Below, piece after piece: positions 15,001 to 20,658 of a DNA stretch of 39,729 bases; position 1 is the stretch's first letter; each line of letters opens with the position of its first letter. The position numbers were made by a program, and so were the translations under genes. The stretch covers positions 1 to 39,729 of the forward strand of contig JACRDL010000103.1 of NCBI GenBank assembly GCA_016218625.1. The letters are read 5' to 3'. A model generated the notes under the pieces. That model worked only from the letters and a program-made list of their open reading frames with translations, was not told the DNA's origin and did not search any database. The stretch is from Elusimicrobiota bacterium (GTDB taxonomy: Bacteria; Elusimicrobiota; UBA8919).

Positions 15001-17590
15001 GTTATCTGTTTCCAGCCGTGAAATAATCGTTCCCGTCGCCAATATGCTTTCGGGCGGTTCTATCGCAATTGAATACAAAAATGCGATTGTGCAACCGTCA
15101 AGCGGCACGGCAGCATTTACCGTTAAAGCGGATGATAGGGGGACAAACATCGGCGAACTGACAAGCGGTTCACCTATTGTAAATGTTGTGTTCAGACCAG
15201 AAACAATTACAAATCTTTCTGCTTCATCAGGACCGAATACGGGTGAGATTACTCTGACCTGGTCGGCGCCAGACCCGAAAGATGGAACGGATGCCTCCAA
15301 TTCTTATGATATTCGTTATGCATCTTATGCTGTGATAACTGACGAAATATTTACATCCGCGACACAGATAACGAATGAACTCTCACCACAGTCAAAAGGT
15401 ATAAACCAGTCATTTGTCATTACGGGATTGACCGAAAACACGACATATTATTTTGCGATTAAATCATCCAATGATTACAATGTCTGGTCTGAACTTTCAA
15501 ATTCCGCTTTTGCTATTGCACAAAAAGATATATTTGCACCAAACAGCATTACTGACCTTAAAGCGATGAGAGGATACCAGCAGGGCGAGATAAACCTCTC
15601 ATGGACTTCACCTGGCGATGACGGAACCGTGGGCACTGCTTCAACATACATAGTAAGATACAGCACAACAGGTTCAATAGATTCCGGCGACTGGTCATCT
15701 GCAACTGACATCATCGGAGAACCGACTCCGCTTGTTTCCGGCACTCAGCAGAGCATGGCAGTTACCGGTTTAACACCCGGCGGAATTTATTATTTTGCAA
15801 TGAAATCGCAGGATGATGCCCAAAACATTTCAACAGTATCCAACTGCTCATCAGCGACCGCAAGACCGTCAAATATAGCCGACTATCTTGTAATATCCGA
15901 GATATGCGTGGGAACAACCGGCTCTACGCTTGAATATGTGGAACTATACAACCCGACGACTTACCCAATTACCGTGCAGGGGAATATAAAATTAAAGATG
16001 ACGACAGGCACAAGCGATGCCTTACAAAATAAAACAATCACTTGGATAAATTCAACAATACCTACACACGGATTTTTCCTGTTTGCTTCAACAAACACAA
16101 TTGGAAATGTTTCTGCTGATGCAAAATATTCCGCAGGAATTACCGGTTCCGACGGTGTGATGATAACAAACGTGTCTGATGTTGTAATTGACAAAGTCGC
16201 ATGGGGGAACGATTCCACTGGCGATATTCCAACCTGCACTGAAAATACAAGGGTCTCATCTACAACCGCACTGGCTACCGGTAATTCTATAGAAAGAAAA
16301 GCAAATGTAAATTCAACTGCATCGTCAATGTTACCCGGCGGGGCTGACTATTTATCAGGCAACGGTTTTGATACCGAAAACAATAACAACGATTTTGTCG
16401 TGCATATTGGCACTTACAATCCGCAGAATTCCGGATTCTGCGAGGGTTCACCTGCGTTCTGGGCGCGGCTTGACCCGACGGAAATAACTATACAACCCGG
16501 CCAGCATAAAGAAATAAATGTCGTTATCACTAATTTTGACGACGAGGATTGCTTCTTTGATTTGTCGTTAAATACCGCGCTTCCATCAACATATTACGCA
16601 ATGCCCAAAACGGTAAAAGTGAAAGCTGGCGATACAAACTCTACGAAGATAAACATACACATACCAGCAAACGTTTCTCTGCCCGAAGACACGATGTATC
16701 CGGTAACCGTTCAGGTAAAGCACCTGTGTAAACCATCGCATCATGAAAGGCATAATCCTGAAAATGTTTATATGGTTTGGACGAACGGCGAGGTTTTAAT
16801 AAAGGGTGATACCGATGAGAGAACGCGGACAATAAGGATGGTCGCATCTACCGGCGGTGGTATTTACAATAAAAAGAGTGCGCAGGTGACCATCCATAAC
16901 GGAACAATGGCTGAAGATGCCGAATTCCAGATAATTGAGGAAGACAAGACAAATTCTTCGGAAGAGATTGCAAAGAATAATTCAAAACAGGAACAAGGAC
17001 TTGTTGAGGTCGGCGCCGGATTTGAATTTGAGCCGTCATCGGTGCAGTTTAACAACAATGTTGTCATTACACTGCCATATGATACTGTGTTATCATCACA
17101 GAGTTATGTATATTATGTTTGTTCGTGGGACAAAGTTGAAAAGAACTGGAAGATGATGCCGACTGTAGAAATGGACGAGGATTCAAAACAAGTTTCCTGT
17201 AATGCAAAACATTTCTCGCTGTATAAGGTGTTTGCAAAACCGGTTAGAATTCAGGCAATATTGTCCAGCAAAGTTGAAGCAGACCCGGCATTTGTGAAAG
17301 GCGAGATATACAGTTTCCCGAACCCGGCTAAACGCGGTAAGTGTCCCACACTGCACATAGAGTGCGGAGTTGCCGACAAAGTGGAGATACGGATATACAA
17401 CATAGCAGCGGAGTTAGTGGATTCAACGGAACTTTACGGGACTCCGCAGACAATACGGAACAAATATGCATATGAGTACAACTGGGACATATCCGACATC
17501 GCCAGCGGAGTGTATATTTACGTGATTAGGGCGAAGAAATCAGGATACGGTGACATAAAAGCGACAGGGAAGGCGGCAATCATAAAATAG
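2..17590 (+). CDS. Giant multidomain surface/secreted protein (5' partial)
   Basis: The frame is open from the left edge, so the ATG at 11 is probably internal; the visible part is about 5,860 residues. Domains in order, counted from that ATG: jelly-roll-like module (1-107); FlgD-type Ig module (120-210); one NHL-like blade (about 240-275); Ig-like repeat; ZU5-like module (415-554); TolB/WD40-like propeller (1150-1422); FlgD-type Ig (1430-1517); 14 OmpL47-type repeats (1527-2826); Fn3; three Ig-like repeats with an EYGxG core; two lamin-tail-like domains (3205-3384, 3499-3660); FlgD-type Ig; more Ig and OmpL47 repeats; a ComEA-like HhH insert (4108-4162); several Fn3 modules; two more lamin-tail-like domains; a second ZU5-like module; and a C-terminal module (5761-5859) with a FPNPA start and SGVYIY core, like type IX-type sorting domains. 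It is probably an exported adhesin or surface-layer protein. Substrate or partner cannot be read from the sequence. The next two genes follow closely on the same strand. Confidence 0.9.
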   Translation, partial: PFTMKQDESIIQYVYIDPASQPEQILLQFYTDLGDGEHRVYWGNSKIQTGGVEGTPSLYRMGSLPQAGQWVRLKISPSTIGLAGKPIKGMLFATYNGRAYWDKTTSAPYYDTQTETTKTVDVSVGDDSTDTTIKYTLLKSATVQLDVYDFSGALVKNIFSGFMSSGSYENTWDQKNTLGNFVSDGDYYFRFASTAPIDSESIVHLSTGDFTIDFSTIAYDVNGNKYEIEGNTITKRTQYGYLLTQFGSDKLLSPTGLAIDSSGDMYVQDTVGKHKFLVGARKIEIKNIVANIRIPAEGSLVRATVPIFGVATAKNFKDYKVEYGKGFNPSTWTAIVVSQTEMLDNYVIPSGQQTIYGNLATWETGMVPGEEYPLNDIFHPAVDLGISGKYTVRLTVNSYTGQTKSQDVHLIVGRVINNGTGGIIASDDGKVKVTVPPLALQNDWDLFAIVGQDTGTPDIPSGYNLIGNIYDFKPTDYTFRRPCTLEFAYTPSDLGAGNEDRLGLYRYEPVEKKWVLISTRRDVILSEGDLVASILIDDNFTEFSKYKCYYAILEDTTKPQPPVIYQPPSPTNQKLLTVSGRTESSATVDMFVNYSSTYTTIANTTGDFVFRNVLLSTGTNSLYGVATDVSGYSSDASSSVTVNVLLSEPTNVYKISFKQSNFIIDETANLNRGEKVYVELTGLDASTSTVDRSYCVLFSSYSDPVGIKLQLTETGVNTGVYRGSALIGSETDVQNLVLAAGIQGEQVKVVSETDSSKYDILYIEDLTAPSPPDVWSTSHLSAVQNTFETGLGEFSKLSDIGAEVMLTTESKSTGEYSVRIKQVVEKGDFSVKLKSSGFDAKQYPIISFDYKIPAGVKTNIFVIRGNVWNEIVFTDTAKNLPPTYTTIGSVSPTADNNWHNMEFNLYNLLKQKYPNDTEFVVDLIVIGDWDSGLFWSVTPGNNTVGSTMYIDNFFVKTPGSNNPNPVFEWSSAVDASGIAGYSYVLDQSSNTVPDEISEGAQTSTMFINKGEGIWYFHIRSVDGAGNWSKTNRCAIKIDTQGPTVSNPYPENGVRESANEVQLKITDAGGSGVNPETIKVSINGTVYDYSSGGISYNTQTGTMTFRFADVKPAPVVIFDGGVVNVSLTEAKDFVGNGISSVYSWWWIADYSRFSGSDVSLLTINGAEQPCWSRDSSKIAFVSERDGNKDIWTMDSSNYAELISTSIYKVTTSTFAETEPSFSHDGAKIAYIKEGDIWLINADGTNPVQISSGTETDSHPVWSSDSTKIVFARSSSGLGNLWQMNINTVNWTKTGETQLTSDDIGYNFDPQFSFDDAKITYRRSLYVDNVWVMNSNGTEKRQLTASNYDFAPAFSYKNDRIIFDTKRTGGISSVWISDITGENQKLLIDNHATWPETDPVWSPDGSRIAFTSTRNGSKNVWVLSLLEVTEVATSTAIFSPNGDGICDTADIKYNLSVGETTVNIEIYNSVNVLVRTLLSSEVQSVGSKAIPWDGRNNSGNICGDGVYTYKITALGKSATEPVIKQGTVKIDNSAPSTTLTATAPLNTALSSGSTYYVKAQTVFSLAATDGSGIGLDYTYYSWDKGVTWNTYTGGNFTLPISSGYATIQYKSVDKLINYEQPKEVFLLVDNKSPITDIFVGGTTYYTESAKYITPQTYFVLSSTDDITSVVSGVKEIKYVKDGGNYIYQSGSITFTTGGAHTFSYYATDNVDNNETSHQYNVFVDTVPPTPAISLSPSPFFNGISSYTTTSTTYTLTGTDTASGTDKIYYKIDGSSFTLYTSPFTIISESEHTIYYKAKDNLGNESGISSFKFITDNSAPTVKIQPDGLIYVYGTTNYAPVSTRYILSSSTNVTQIEYSVNGSSFVVYTGSITLTDAGLNTIDFKALKNGIYEDTATYKVVVDTAPPQTVSSILGWQYSGESLFIGATSQIKLEAAESGQLPSGLKTTRYAVDDGTVAVVYVSPFNLSSTGEHSVKYWSTDNVENTESTNTLTVVFDNVSPTSQIAYSTECGKSYISSGKTYLSGDVYFAVSSTETVSGLNRIEYAIDSANYTTYTGTFNITADGWHTIYYRGVDNVENKEPAKSYTIITDKTPPAITVTLQGNFYASGGVNYANSDTRFVFIAPDNLSGTNRIEVSVDSGTYNSIVGYITLSAEGPHTLEYYAVDNLNNQTNPPLVHNVTIDNTVPSTDFFVSGSSYTTGQTVYISSGSLIGFNATDTASGVKETKYKIDSGYWTSYSTGTGFSVTPGLHTITYYSTDNLLNKETEIQKNFYLDGTAPATTLTTSEQPFDNGVNLFMSDSSSITLTASDIGCGVSNIYYAIDSSSFTEYTEPFMISTAGFHNVYYYAVDHLNNSESTKVFEIVIDSTPPSAKITPSVDLYISNGVNYASATVTYSLRSLNTTSFMVNVDSSGYVVYTDAISLATEGLHTIAFYGIVNGINEDESIFEIYVDIGKPSVLLGFSGPQYSTGNKVYTSSSTLYLLTAEDSATMVNTGIEYAEYGIDTSGWLMITSLPVYQKQLNIFPTEGDHTVRYRTSDNVGNITESSTTISVDKTPPAIALLPDGSPYIANGKNYVSGNMKFSITGTDTGSGVNSIECKIDTGSYTVYQNTFTVNIAGDHVIYYRASDNIGNATEIKSYGIFVDTVPPSVSIAVSGKSYTNSQSINFALPDTQFSFSGADNIAFDRVEYNPDDNGYRAYSTPVTFISEGLHNLRYKSADKVGNWSAEKSYSVTIDTTPPGTTVDILDFSMIEDGKTYVGPQTRYVFLSTDAASGVYITNYKIDNGSWNPLTENSVMLNLVSGEHLISYYSVDRVDNTEPAKSFTVYVDTIPPAAPQGVTALAINDTDVELTWTANTESDLAGYNIYRAGVKISTYIVTLTTYTDSGLSPKEYGWQVSAVDKLGNESVVSSTVSLVVGKLPCLVSLTLPEKYSLATGTITITGTAAGLHFSQYEIEYGQGTEPASWTNITTSTNPVESGSLTQWDTFAVSDGLYTVKLKAKNTVDVITETNTVVSVDNTVPTVDISSLVANSYIRQTVEIRGTAYDVNFSSYKVEYSSTTNFTLIAESTITVTNGTLALWDTLQLPDSVYTLKLTAFDKISLLSQTTISVNVDNSTPTASIISPSENQEIFGTINIIGIATANNFKEYVLEYGKGSTPSAWTTITTSTNPVISGTLGTLDTVGLKGTYTLRIKVKNLAEGEAVATVAVNIKPQLIITELNPQDAYHDWVEIYCTTGTIDISGYILSNLNTGTHSQLATSSITITQGEYAVIHWKAGTDETDSTGDINGNGYIDLYIPDTPLSSADDQLCLMKDNKIVDAVIWTNNDGSMSSDEVDNANYLVSRNEWTGTFSQSDQSSAVVIGSEKQSIGRSFSTAVDIDSKNDWSIIQTPNPGKNNSISVPNIIHIPVTVSTAGTNIEITAEITDTDGISSATLYYKITGSGTFLQASMSASSNTYTATIPSNSVTTSGVDYYIKATDNSSNSSSNPLFAPLSIYYVSVNPAPSSAKIIVNEIMYDPSTAEPGTEWIEIYNAGETSVDISSWTVGDTTTTTGAYEGIYTFSTGTVLTAHQYLVLARSNEAANGNYDLIYGGNSQGNIALTNTGDQVFVRDNNGFIIDSVDYVSSWGGSNGTGPNNNSLERKNPLGTTQDSANWASSSVSSGTPKSVNSVTIKPVISNVLVAPSVFSPNGDELFDSTTIYYSVSQDVSVAIKVYDSGDTLVKTLLDNVFKSSGTHNEIWDGKNSSGYYVATGTYTIKIDAVNSGAITANTVSVNVKVDNTLPSAGISSPQYNQIYGHFVTISGTATDANFNGYTIKFGTGSAPYEWSTVLSSTNPAVNGLLGTWNTGALNGTYSIKLDAKDSVENVYSSAVTIKIDNTAPVTNISPVPALYNQYVSSWTKYGLSAYDPVVSDVSAGISLTEYKIDSGNFTTYTTSITLTTGGSRTITYRSKDVVNNTETDKTFNVCVDTISPVTTVTVYGDYYNDGVNNYGTYGSSVVFTSSDTLSGAKETWVSVDNGSWGLYTSPIKFTTEGTHSVKYYSKDNVGNTEKIRTYLITVDDTFPIVNISNPLSGSYIRQTVEIKGVIVDPNLKRYYIEVGQGNNPASWTRIYTSGLTDINTATYNQLIAIYGVGPVITDILISSRPFHNWQEVKDVLWVGPVRLREIQDNTLLTISKDGLILYWDTTQHPDGIYTLKIVAEDKSGHIEEERQTNITIDNTQPTASISIPAPNSYIQGNVRIAGTAKDTNFSYYKLSQGKGASPSSWNLLIQSQIPVDSKTFTYWNSAQSDDGPRSFRLQVYDKAGNDIDYRTTAYLDNTLPVIVISTPVANQVVKGLVTVSGTTADMYFDHYVLRVNTSDVYTSTVSVTNGYLGAWNTTSYADGQYDLYLIAWDKIGHQGSTYVTVNVDNPPAISNVSATNIEPRKATINWTTNEPADSRVEYGTSTSYGFSKYDAALVTNHCLTLTDLSPGTTYHYFVKSKDSANQETQSGDYTFTTLLEATSVQLSLTSTGDNTVTISWTSSQPGSYPIDSYKVYRATFTEAISSKTLIASTTQLSYTDTGLVNLTTYYYQVVALDTGGFGSLPSNEVAGMPQDTVAPSAITDLMSYAGPYSGEAVLLWTATGDNEASGTATSYDIRYRLNSPITTEDDFNSSSQVTGDPTPAVSGTEQWMTITGLTANNTYYFAMKAVDDAGLSSNLSNSPSAYLYYEGSPVRINEVVAARPPSEGSDAIEFYVTRYGNYGGYKLYELANWMGCELVETFPTTGDWANPISSGTYIILHLMEGTDETIIGSDNIVHIYSTESGGQTGLIKTDNVLLLSDSGGIAFSNGVYQSGTIVDAVAWANQDTVNFTGESGNQFEQFSAAINAAVNQSQWNKEHSGIVQIDTPNSRALTSTKSLARTEGASDTSPSKTEWSIRNTITLGTVNGSSTALPGRGTASISSSTVVAGSTISLTITYTAETNDLDDSGHMVVIIIPDNWTQPQTTSSNTAGYVTTNYSIESGWALSVSSREIIVPVANMLSGGSIAIEYKNAIVQPSSGTAAFTVKADDRGTNIGELTSGSPIVNVVFRPETITNLSASSGPNTGEITLTWSAPDPKDGTDASNSYDIRYASYAVITDEIFTSATQITNELSPQSKGINQSFVITGLTENTTYYFAIKSSNDYNVWSELSNSAFAIAQKDIFAPNSITDLKAMRGYQQGEINLSWTSPGDDGTVGTASTYIVRYSTTGSIDSGDWSSATDIIGEPTPLVSGTQQSMAVTGLTPGGIYYFAMKSQDDAQNISTVSNCSSATARPSNIADYLVISEICVGTTGSTLEYVELYNPTTYPITVQGNIKLKMTTGTSDALQNKTITWINSTIPTHGFFLFASTNTIGNVSADAKYSAGITGSDGVMITNVSDVVIDKVAWGNDSTGDIPTCTENTRVSSTTALATGNSIERKANVNSTASSMLPGGADYLSGNGFDTENNNNDFVVHIGTYNPQNSGFCEGSPAFWARLDPTEITIQPGQHKEINVVITNFDDEDCFFDLSLNTALPSTYYAMPKTVKVKAGDTNSTKINIHIPANVSLPEDTMYPVTVQVKHLCKPSHHERHNPENVYMVWTNGEVLIKGDTDERTRTIRMVASTGGGIYNKKSAQVTIHNGTMAEDAEFQIIEEDKTNSSEEIAKNNSKQEQGLVEVGAGFEFEPSSVQFNNNVVITLPYDTVLSSQSYVYYVCSWDKVEKNWKMMPTVEMDEDSKQVSCNAKHFSLYKVFAKPVRIQAILSSKVEADPAFVKGEIYSFPNPAKRGKCPTLHIECGVADKVEIRIYNIAAELVDSTELYGTPQTIRNKYAYEYNWDISDIASGVYIYVIRAKKSGYGDIKATGKAAIIK
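3460..4275 (+). other. TolB/WD40-like beta-propeller region of the giant protein
   Basis: At least five blades with the TolB signature are visible: PxWSxDxxKIAFxS followed by DIWxM, repeated as SFSHDGAKIAY...DIWLIN, PVWSSDSTKIVF, QFSFDDAKITYRR...VWVMN and PVWSPDGSRIAFTSTRNG...VWVL. Such propellers usually bind proteins or polysaccharide. The region is flanked by an Ig-like module upstream and a FlgD-type Ig module (FSPNGDGICD start) downstream. Confidence 0.8.
4590..8487 (+). repeat. Array of 14 OmpL47-type repeats (about 93 residues each)
   Basis: Fourteen consecutive units run from about residue 1527 to 2826. Each begins near D-N/T-x-P-P, has a central Y-x-I-D-x-x-x-x-x-Y-T segment, then G-x-H-T-I-x-Y-Y-x-x-D-N-x-x-N-x-E and ends on a V-D-x-T/N hinge. 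Units are well diverged in DNA, so the array is old rather than a recent tandem amplification. Two more units lie at 11,617-12,165. In known proteins these modules form stalk-like beta-sandwich strings on surface proteins. A following Fn3 module (from about 8,488) ends the array. Confidence 0.85.
12332..12495 (+). other. ComEA-like helix-hairpin-helix segment inside an Ig-like repeat
   Basis: Within the Ig-like repeat at about 12,165-12,640 the usual W-x-x-I-x-x-S segment is followed by TDINTATYNQLIAIYGVGPV, then a second hairpin, WQEVKDVLWVGPVRLREIQD, before the repeat resumes with LILYWDTTQHPDGIYTLKI. The DINTAT start, GVGP turn and second V-x-x-VGP turn match the ComEA-type HhH fold. That fold usually binds DNA non-specifically. 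The other Ig-like repeats of this protein lack the insert. The fold match is by eye; DNA binding is inference. Confidence 0.7.
17291..17590 (+). other. C-terminal FlgD-like / type IX-type sorting domain of the giant protein
   Basis: The last 100 residues start with YSFPNPAKRG, continue with a V-E-I-R-I-Y-N strand and a Y-N-W-D-x-S-D-I-A-S-G-V-Y-I-Y hairpin, and end G-K-A-A-I-I-K at the stop. This pattern is typical of C-terminal domains recognised for surface export in Bacteroidota-type systems and of similar domains in several candidate phyla. A PorV-like gene lies 0.55 kb downstream, which fits, but no other secretion component is in the window. Confidence 0.65.
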
Positions 17591-17611
17591 CAATTGCAAT
17601 TCGGAGAAAAA

Positions 17612-18145
17612 ATGGCATTACATTTTAGATGTTATAATTGTTGGGAAAGTTTAAAATATGAAAATGGTAACAATGATTACGTGAAATGTCCAAGTTGTAA
17701 GTCAGAATTATACGTTGGAGATTTGGAAGAAATGTTTGAGAAATCGGCATCATTGGAAAATCCGCCCGAACACAATAAACTACTTGAAAAATTGCTGAAT
17801 CAATTAGAGCAAAATAAAAAAATAATTGCTGGAAACACAGAGATTATTGCCGGACCTGATATAAGGCATAGACCGGATGCAATATTTTATAATAGTGTTG
17901 ATAGCGAGCAAATACATCCAATAATCTTCGAAGTTGAAACTTTTGAAAGTATGGAAACGAAGCATTCAATTAGTCAATGTGCTATTTTTTCTCTTACGGC
18001 GAATAAGACGGAAGGTGAGTTTTACTTAGTAGTTCCCGCAGTTTTTGAAGATGAAGAAGAAAAAAAATATAGTGGACAGGAAATTGCAAAAGATATAATG
18101 GAAGAAAATAGTATAGAAAATGTAGAAATTATTACTATAGAATGA
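17612..18145 (+). CDS. Zinc-ribbon protein with possible PD-(D/E)XK-like C-terminal domain
   Basis: About 177 residues. I chose ATG 17,612 because GGAG lies at 17,602-17,605; an upstream TTG in frame at 17,594 has no such site. Two CxxC pairs near the N-terminus (CYNC and CPSC) form a zinc ribbon. The second half has RPDAIFY, then a strand ending in FEVET, then alternating helix and strand; this D...ExE spacing recalls restriction-endonuclease-fold proteins but lacks a clear catalytic lysine, so it may be an inactive or variant fold. The stop overlaps the first possible ATG of the next gene. Function unknown; the composition is more A+T-rich than the giant gene just before it. Confidence 0.75.
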   Translation: MALHFRCYNCWESLKYENGNNDYVKCPSCKSELYVGDLEEMFEKSASLENPPEHNKLLEKLLNQLEQNKKIIAGNTEIIAGPDIRHRPDAIFYNSVDSEQIHPIIFEVETFESMETKHSISQCAIFSLTANKTEGEFYLVVPAVFEDEEEKKYSGQEIAKDIMEENSIENVEIITIE

Positions 18146-18159
18146 TTTTAGAGGTTAAA

Positions 18160-19074
18160 ATGAAAAATAAATATTTGTTTGTTCTTATTTTGTGTTATCA
18201 GTTTTTGGTAGGTAACTTTTTGTCTGCCTCAAACAGCGGAGCAAGTTTCTTGAACATCGGCACATCCGCAAGGGCAATCTCAATGGGCGGGGCATATGTG
18301 GGAGTGGCAGACGACGCAAACGCAATCAGTTACAATCCTGCGGGATTATCGCAGTTAAACAGAAACGAAATAACGGCCCAGCATACGGAGTGGATATCTG
18401 ATGTAAAACACGACTTTCTTGCAGGTGCGTTTCCGTTAAGAAACAGCACGGTAGGTTTCAGCGTGATATATTTATCGCAGGGGAAGCTCGAAGGCAGAGA
18501 CGAGGACAGGAACAAAACGGACTCATTTTCTGCTTATGATGTGGCGACAACGATTTCTTACGCAAAAAGCATCAACGATAAAGTAAAATTCGGGACGAAC
18601 TTAAAACTCATACAGCAGAAGATAGAGACGGAACACGCTACCGGAGTGGCGGTTGACATCGGAACACTTTACAATACAGCAATAAAAAATCTCACACTGG
18701 GGTTTTCATTCCGGAACCTCGGACCGAAGATGACATTTATATCCGAAGGTTATAATCTGCCCCTAACGGCAACTGTTGGTTTTGGCTACACACTCAAAAG
18801 AGCAATAACATTAGCGTTTGATGTGAAGAGGAAGATAATAGACAACAAAACGGAAGTATCATTCGGCACGGAATACACACCGATAAATATATTAGCGTTG
18901 CGAGTCGGCTATCTGAAATCGCTCAATCCTGAAGACATCTCAAAACTCTCCGACTTCAAAGGACTTGGTGGCGGATTGGGACTCCGTATATTAAATTTCT
19001 CTACTGACTACGCATTTGTCCCTTACGGCGATTTGGGAAATACCCACAGGGTATCGTTTAGCATAAAATTTTAA
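18160..19074 (+). CDS. PorV/UPF0164-family outer-membrane beta-barrel protein
   Basis: About 304 residues from ATG 18,160, chosen because GAGG lies at 18,151-18,154; an in-frame ATG at 18,142 would put extra residues before the signal peptide. The N-terminus is a signal peptide (MKNKYLFVLILCYQFLVG, cleavage near SAS). The mature part opens with SGASFLNIGTSARAISMGGA and DDANAISYNPAGL, the hallmark of the PorV/PorQ/UPF0164 family, followed by amphipathic strands and a terminal aromatic-rich strand (VSFSIKF). PorV proteins serve as outer-membrane shuttles for type IX substrates; many relatives in other phyla have unknown roles. Its place behind a giant protein with a sorting-like C-terminus suggests a linked surface role (inference). 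Confidence 0.85.
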   Translation: MKNKYLFVLILCYQFLVGNFLSASNSGASFLNIGTSARAISMGGAYVGVADDANAISYNPAGLSQLNRNEITAQHTEWISDVKHDFLAGAFPLRNSTVGFSVIYLSQGKLEGRDEDRNKTDSFSAYDVATTISYAKSINDKVKFGTNLKLIQQKIETEHATGVAVDIGTLYNTAIKNLTLGFSFRNLGPKMTFISEGYNLPLTATVGFGYTLKRAITLAFDVKRKIIDNKTEVSFGTEYTPINILALRVGYLKSLNPEDISKLSDFKGLGGGLGLRILNFSTDYAFVPYGDLGNTHRVSFSIKF

Positions 19075-19227
19075 TAGTATTCTATTCTACTCTACTTTAA
19101 CATAGTAAATTACTAATATTGGTCGTCACAAAAAATTAACAGGGTGGGCAAAAAAAAATAAGAGTTTCAGATTTGCCAACAAGAAAATAATTTTGCGACA
19201 GGCAACATTATATCAGGGAGAAATTAT

Positions 19228-20658
19228 ATGAACGATACTACAAAAAAAGACAGCATCAATTATTACGATAAAAGGAATGTTCCGTATGATGCGAATTCCC
19301 CCACAGACAATAGAACATTTTTTGAGCATGATATTAGTGCAATTATCTATACAAATGCGTTTAAACGACTTTCTTTAAAATCACAAATTATTATTAAACC
19401 GATAAGGGATCATTTTCGCTCAAGAATGACACATACTCATGAAGTTATTGATAACGCATTGGCAATTGCTAAAGGTTTGAATCATAAAAAATGGGAACTA
19501 GACTTAAATCTAGTTCAATCTATTGGATTAGCTCATGATTTGGGACATACTCCTTTCGGACATAAAGGGGAAAGAACTCTCAGGGAAATAGTCTGTAGGG
19601 TATTAAAGAGTAATTTTAATTTGAAAATAGACGAGGAAGAAGAACATTTATTTTTTAATCATGCTTCTAATTCTGCAAGAATTTTAGATTTTATAGGAGA
19701 TATTACGCCCCAGTGTGTTAATGGAGTTCTATGTCATAGTTGGAATCCTTGGAAGGGGTATTTTAACGAATCAAGAATAAGGAAGCATGTTTCAGAATTT
19801 AAAATTTGTGTTCCAATTGAGGATATTCCAGATACTTATGAAGCACAAGTTGTGGCGATTTCAGATCAATTAACAAGTATCAATCATGATATAGAGGATC
19901 TTATCGGTGGTGAAAAATATACTAATAATGGTGCAGGTGAATTAAAGAATAAAATTAAAACTATGATAGATGAAATCAAAATTAAAGGACTAAATATAAC
20001 GTCCATATATTCCGGTGTGGAATCTTTTATTTCTGATGAAAAAAAGAGAAGTTATGGAAGAAAATATCGTATAGAAAATATTATATCTAATGTAGTTAGC
20101 AATAATAATTATTCAGAATCAAACAAAGCTAATGAGTGTGCGTTAAAATTGAATACAGAATGGTCAATATTTTTAGATATTATTGAGACCATAATTCGCA
20201 AAATAATTAGAGAAGAATCATGGTTTGTGGGTAGGGATGCAATGGCGGATGCAATGATTTCCGTTGCATTTAATCATTTTTGGCCAATTGTTAAAGAATA
20301 CAATGAATTATTATCAGAAAATAATAAACCAAAAAATATAAGTATTGACGGCAAACAATACGGAATTGAAGAAACGACAAAATATTTGGATCACTTTTTT
20401 GAATATTATAAGGACAAATATTTAATTGAAAATAATATAAATAAAATAAAAAATCGAACGAAATACGTCAAAAAATTATGGGACCAACAAATATTAGAAA
20501 AAATAGAAATGAAGTATAATAAGGATATAAAGATATCTGATTTTAAAAATAGAGCAATAAATTTAATTTCTTTGGTCGATTTTATTGCAGGATTAACTGA
20601 TAGATATTGCATTCAAATCTTTGGTGATTTATATAAAGGGTTTTTAACTCAAGGATAA
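19228..20658 (+). CDS. dgt: dGTPase-like HD-domain deoxynucleoside triphosphate triphosphohydrolase
   Basis: 476 residues, preceded by GGGAGA at 19,216-19,221. The HD metal-binding motif is complete: R-S-R-M-T-H at residues 64-69, A-H-D-L-G-H-T-P-F-G-H from 102, and a later ISDQLTSINHDIEDL that supplies the distal aspartate. Such enzymes cleave dNTPs to the nucleoside and tripolyphosphate, lowering the dNTP pool; some relatives act against phage. The gene is clearly A+T-rich compared with the genes upstream, in a stretch that also holds an IS element, so it may have been acquired (inference). It stands alone, with about 150 bp before and 353 bp after it. Confidence 0.88.
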   Translation: MNDTTKKDSINYYDKRNVPYDANSPTDNRTFFEHDISAIIYTNAFKRLSLKSQIIIKPIRDHFRSRMTHTHEVIDNALAIAKGLNHKKWELDLNLVQSIGLAHDLGHTPFGHKGERTLREIVCRVLKSNFNLKIDEEEEHLFFNHASNSARILDFIGDITPQCVNGVLCHSWNPWKGYFNESRIRKHVSEFKICVPIEDIPDTYEAQVVAISDQLTSINHDIEDLIGGEKYTNNGAGELKNKIKTMIDEIKIKGLNITSIYSGVESFISDEKKRSYGRKYRIENIISNVVSNNNYSESNKANECALKLNTEWSIFLDIIETIIRKIIREESWFVGRDAMADAMISVAFNHFWPIVKEYNELLSENNKPKNISIDGKQYGIEETTKYLDHFFEYYKDKYLIENNINKIKNRTKYVKKLWDQQILEKIEMKYNKDIKISDFKNRAINLISLVDFIAGLTDRYCIQIFGDLYKGFLTQG

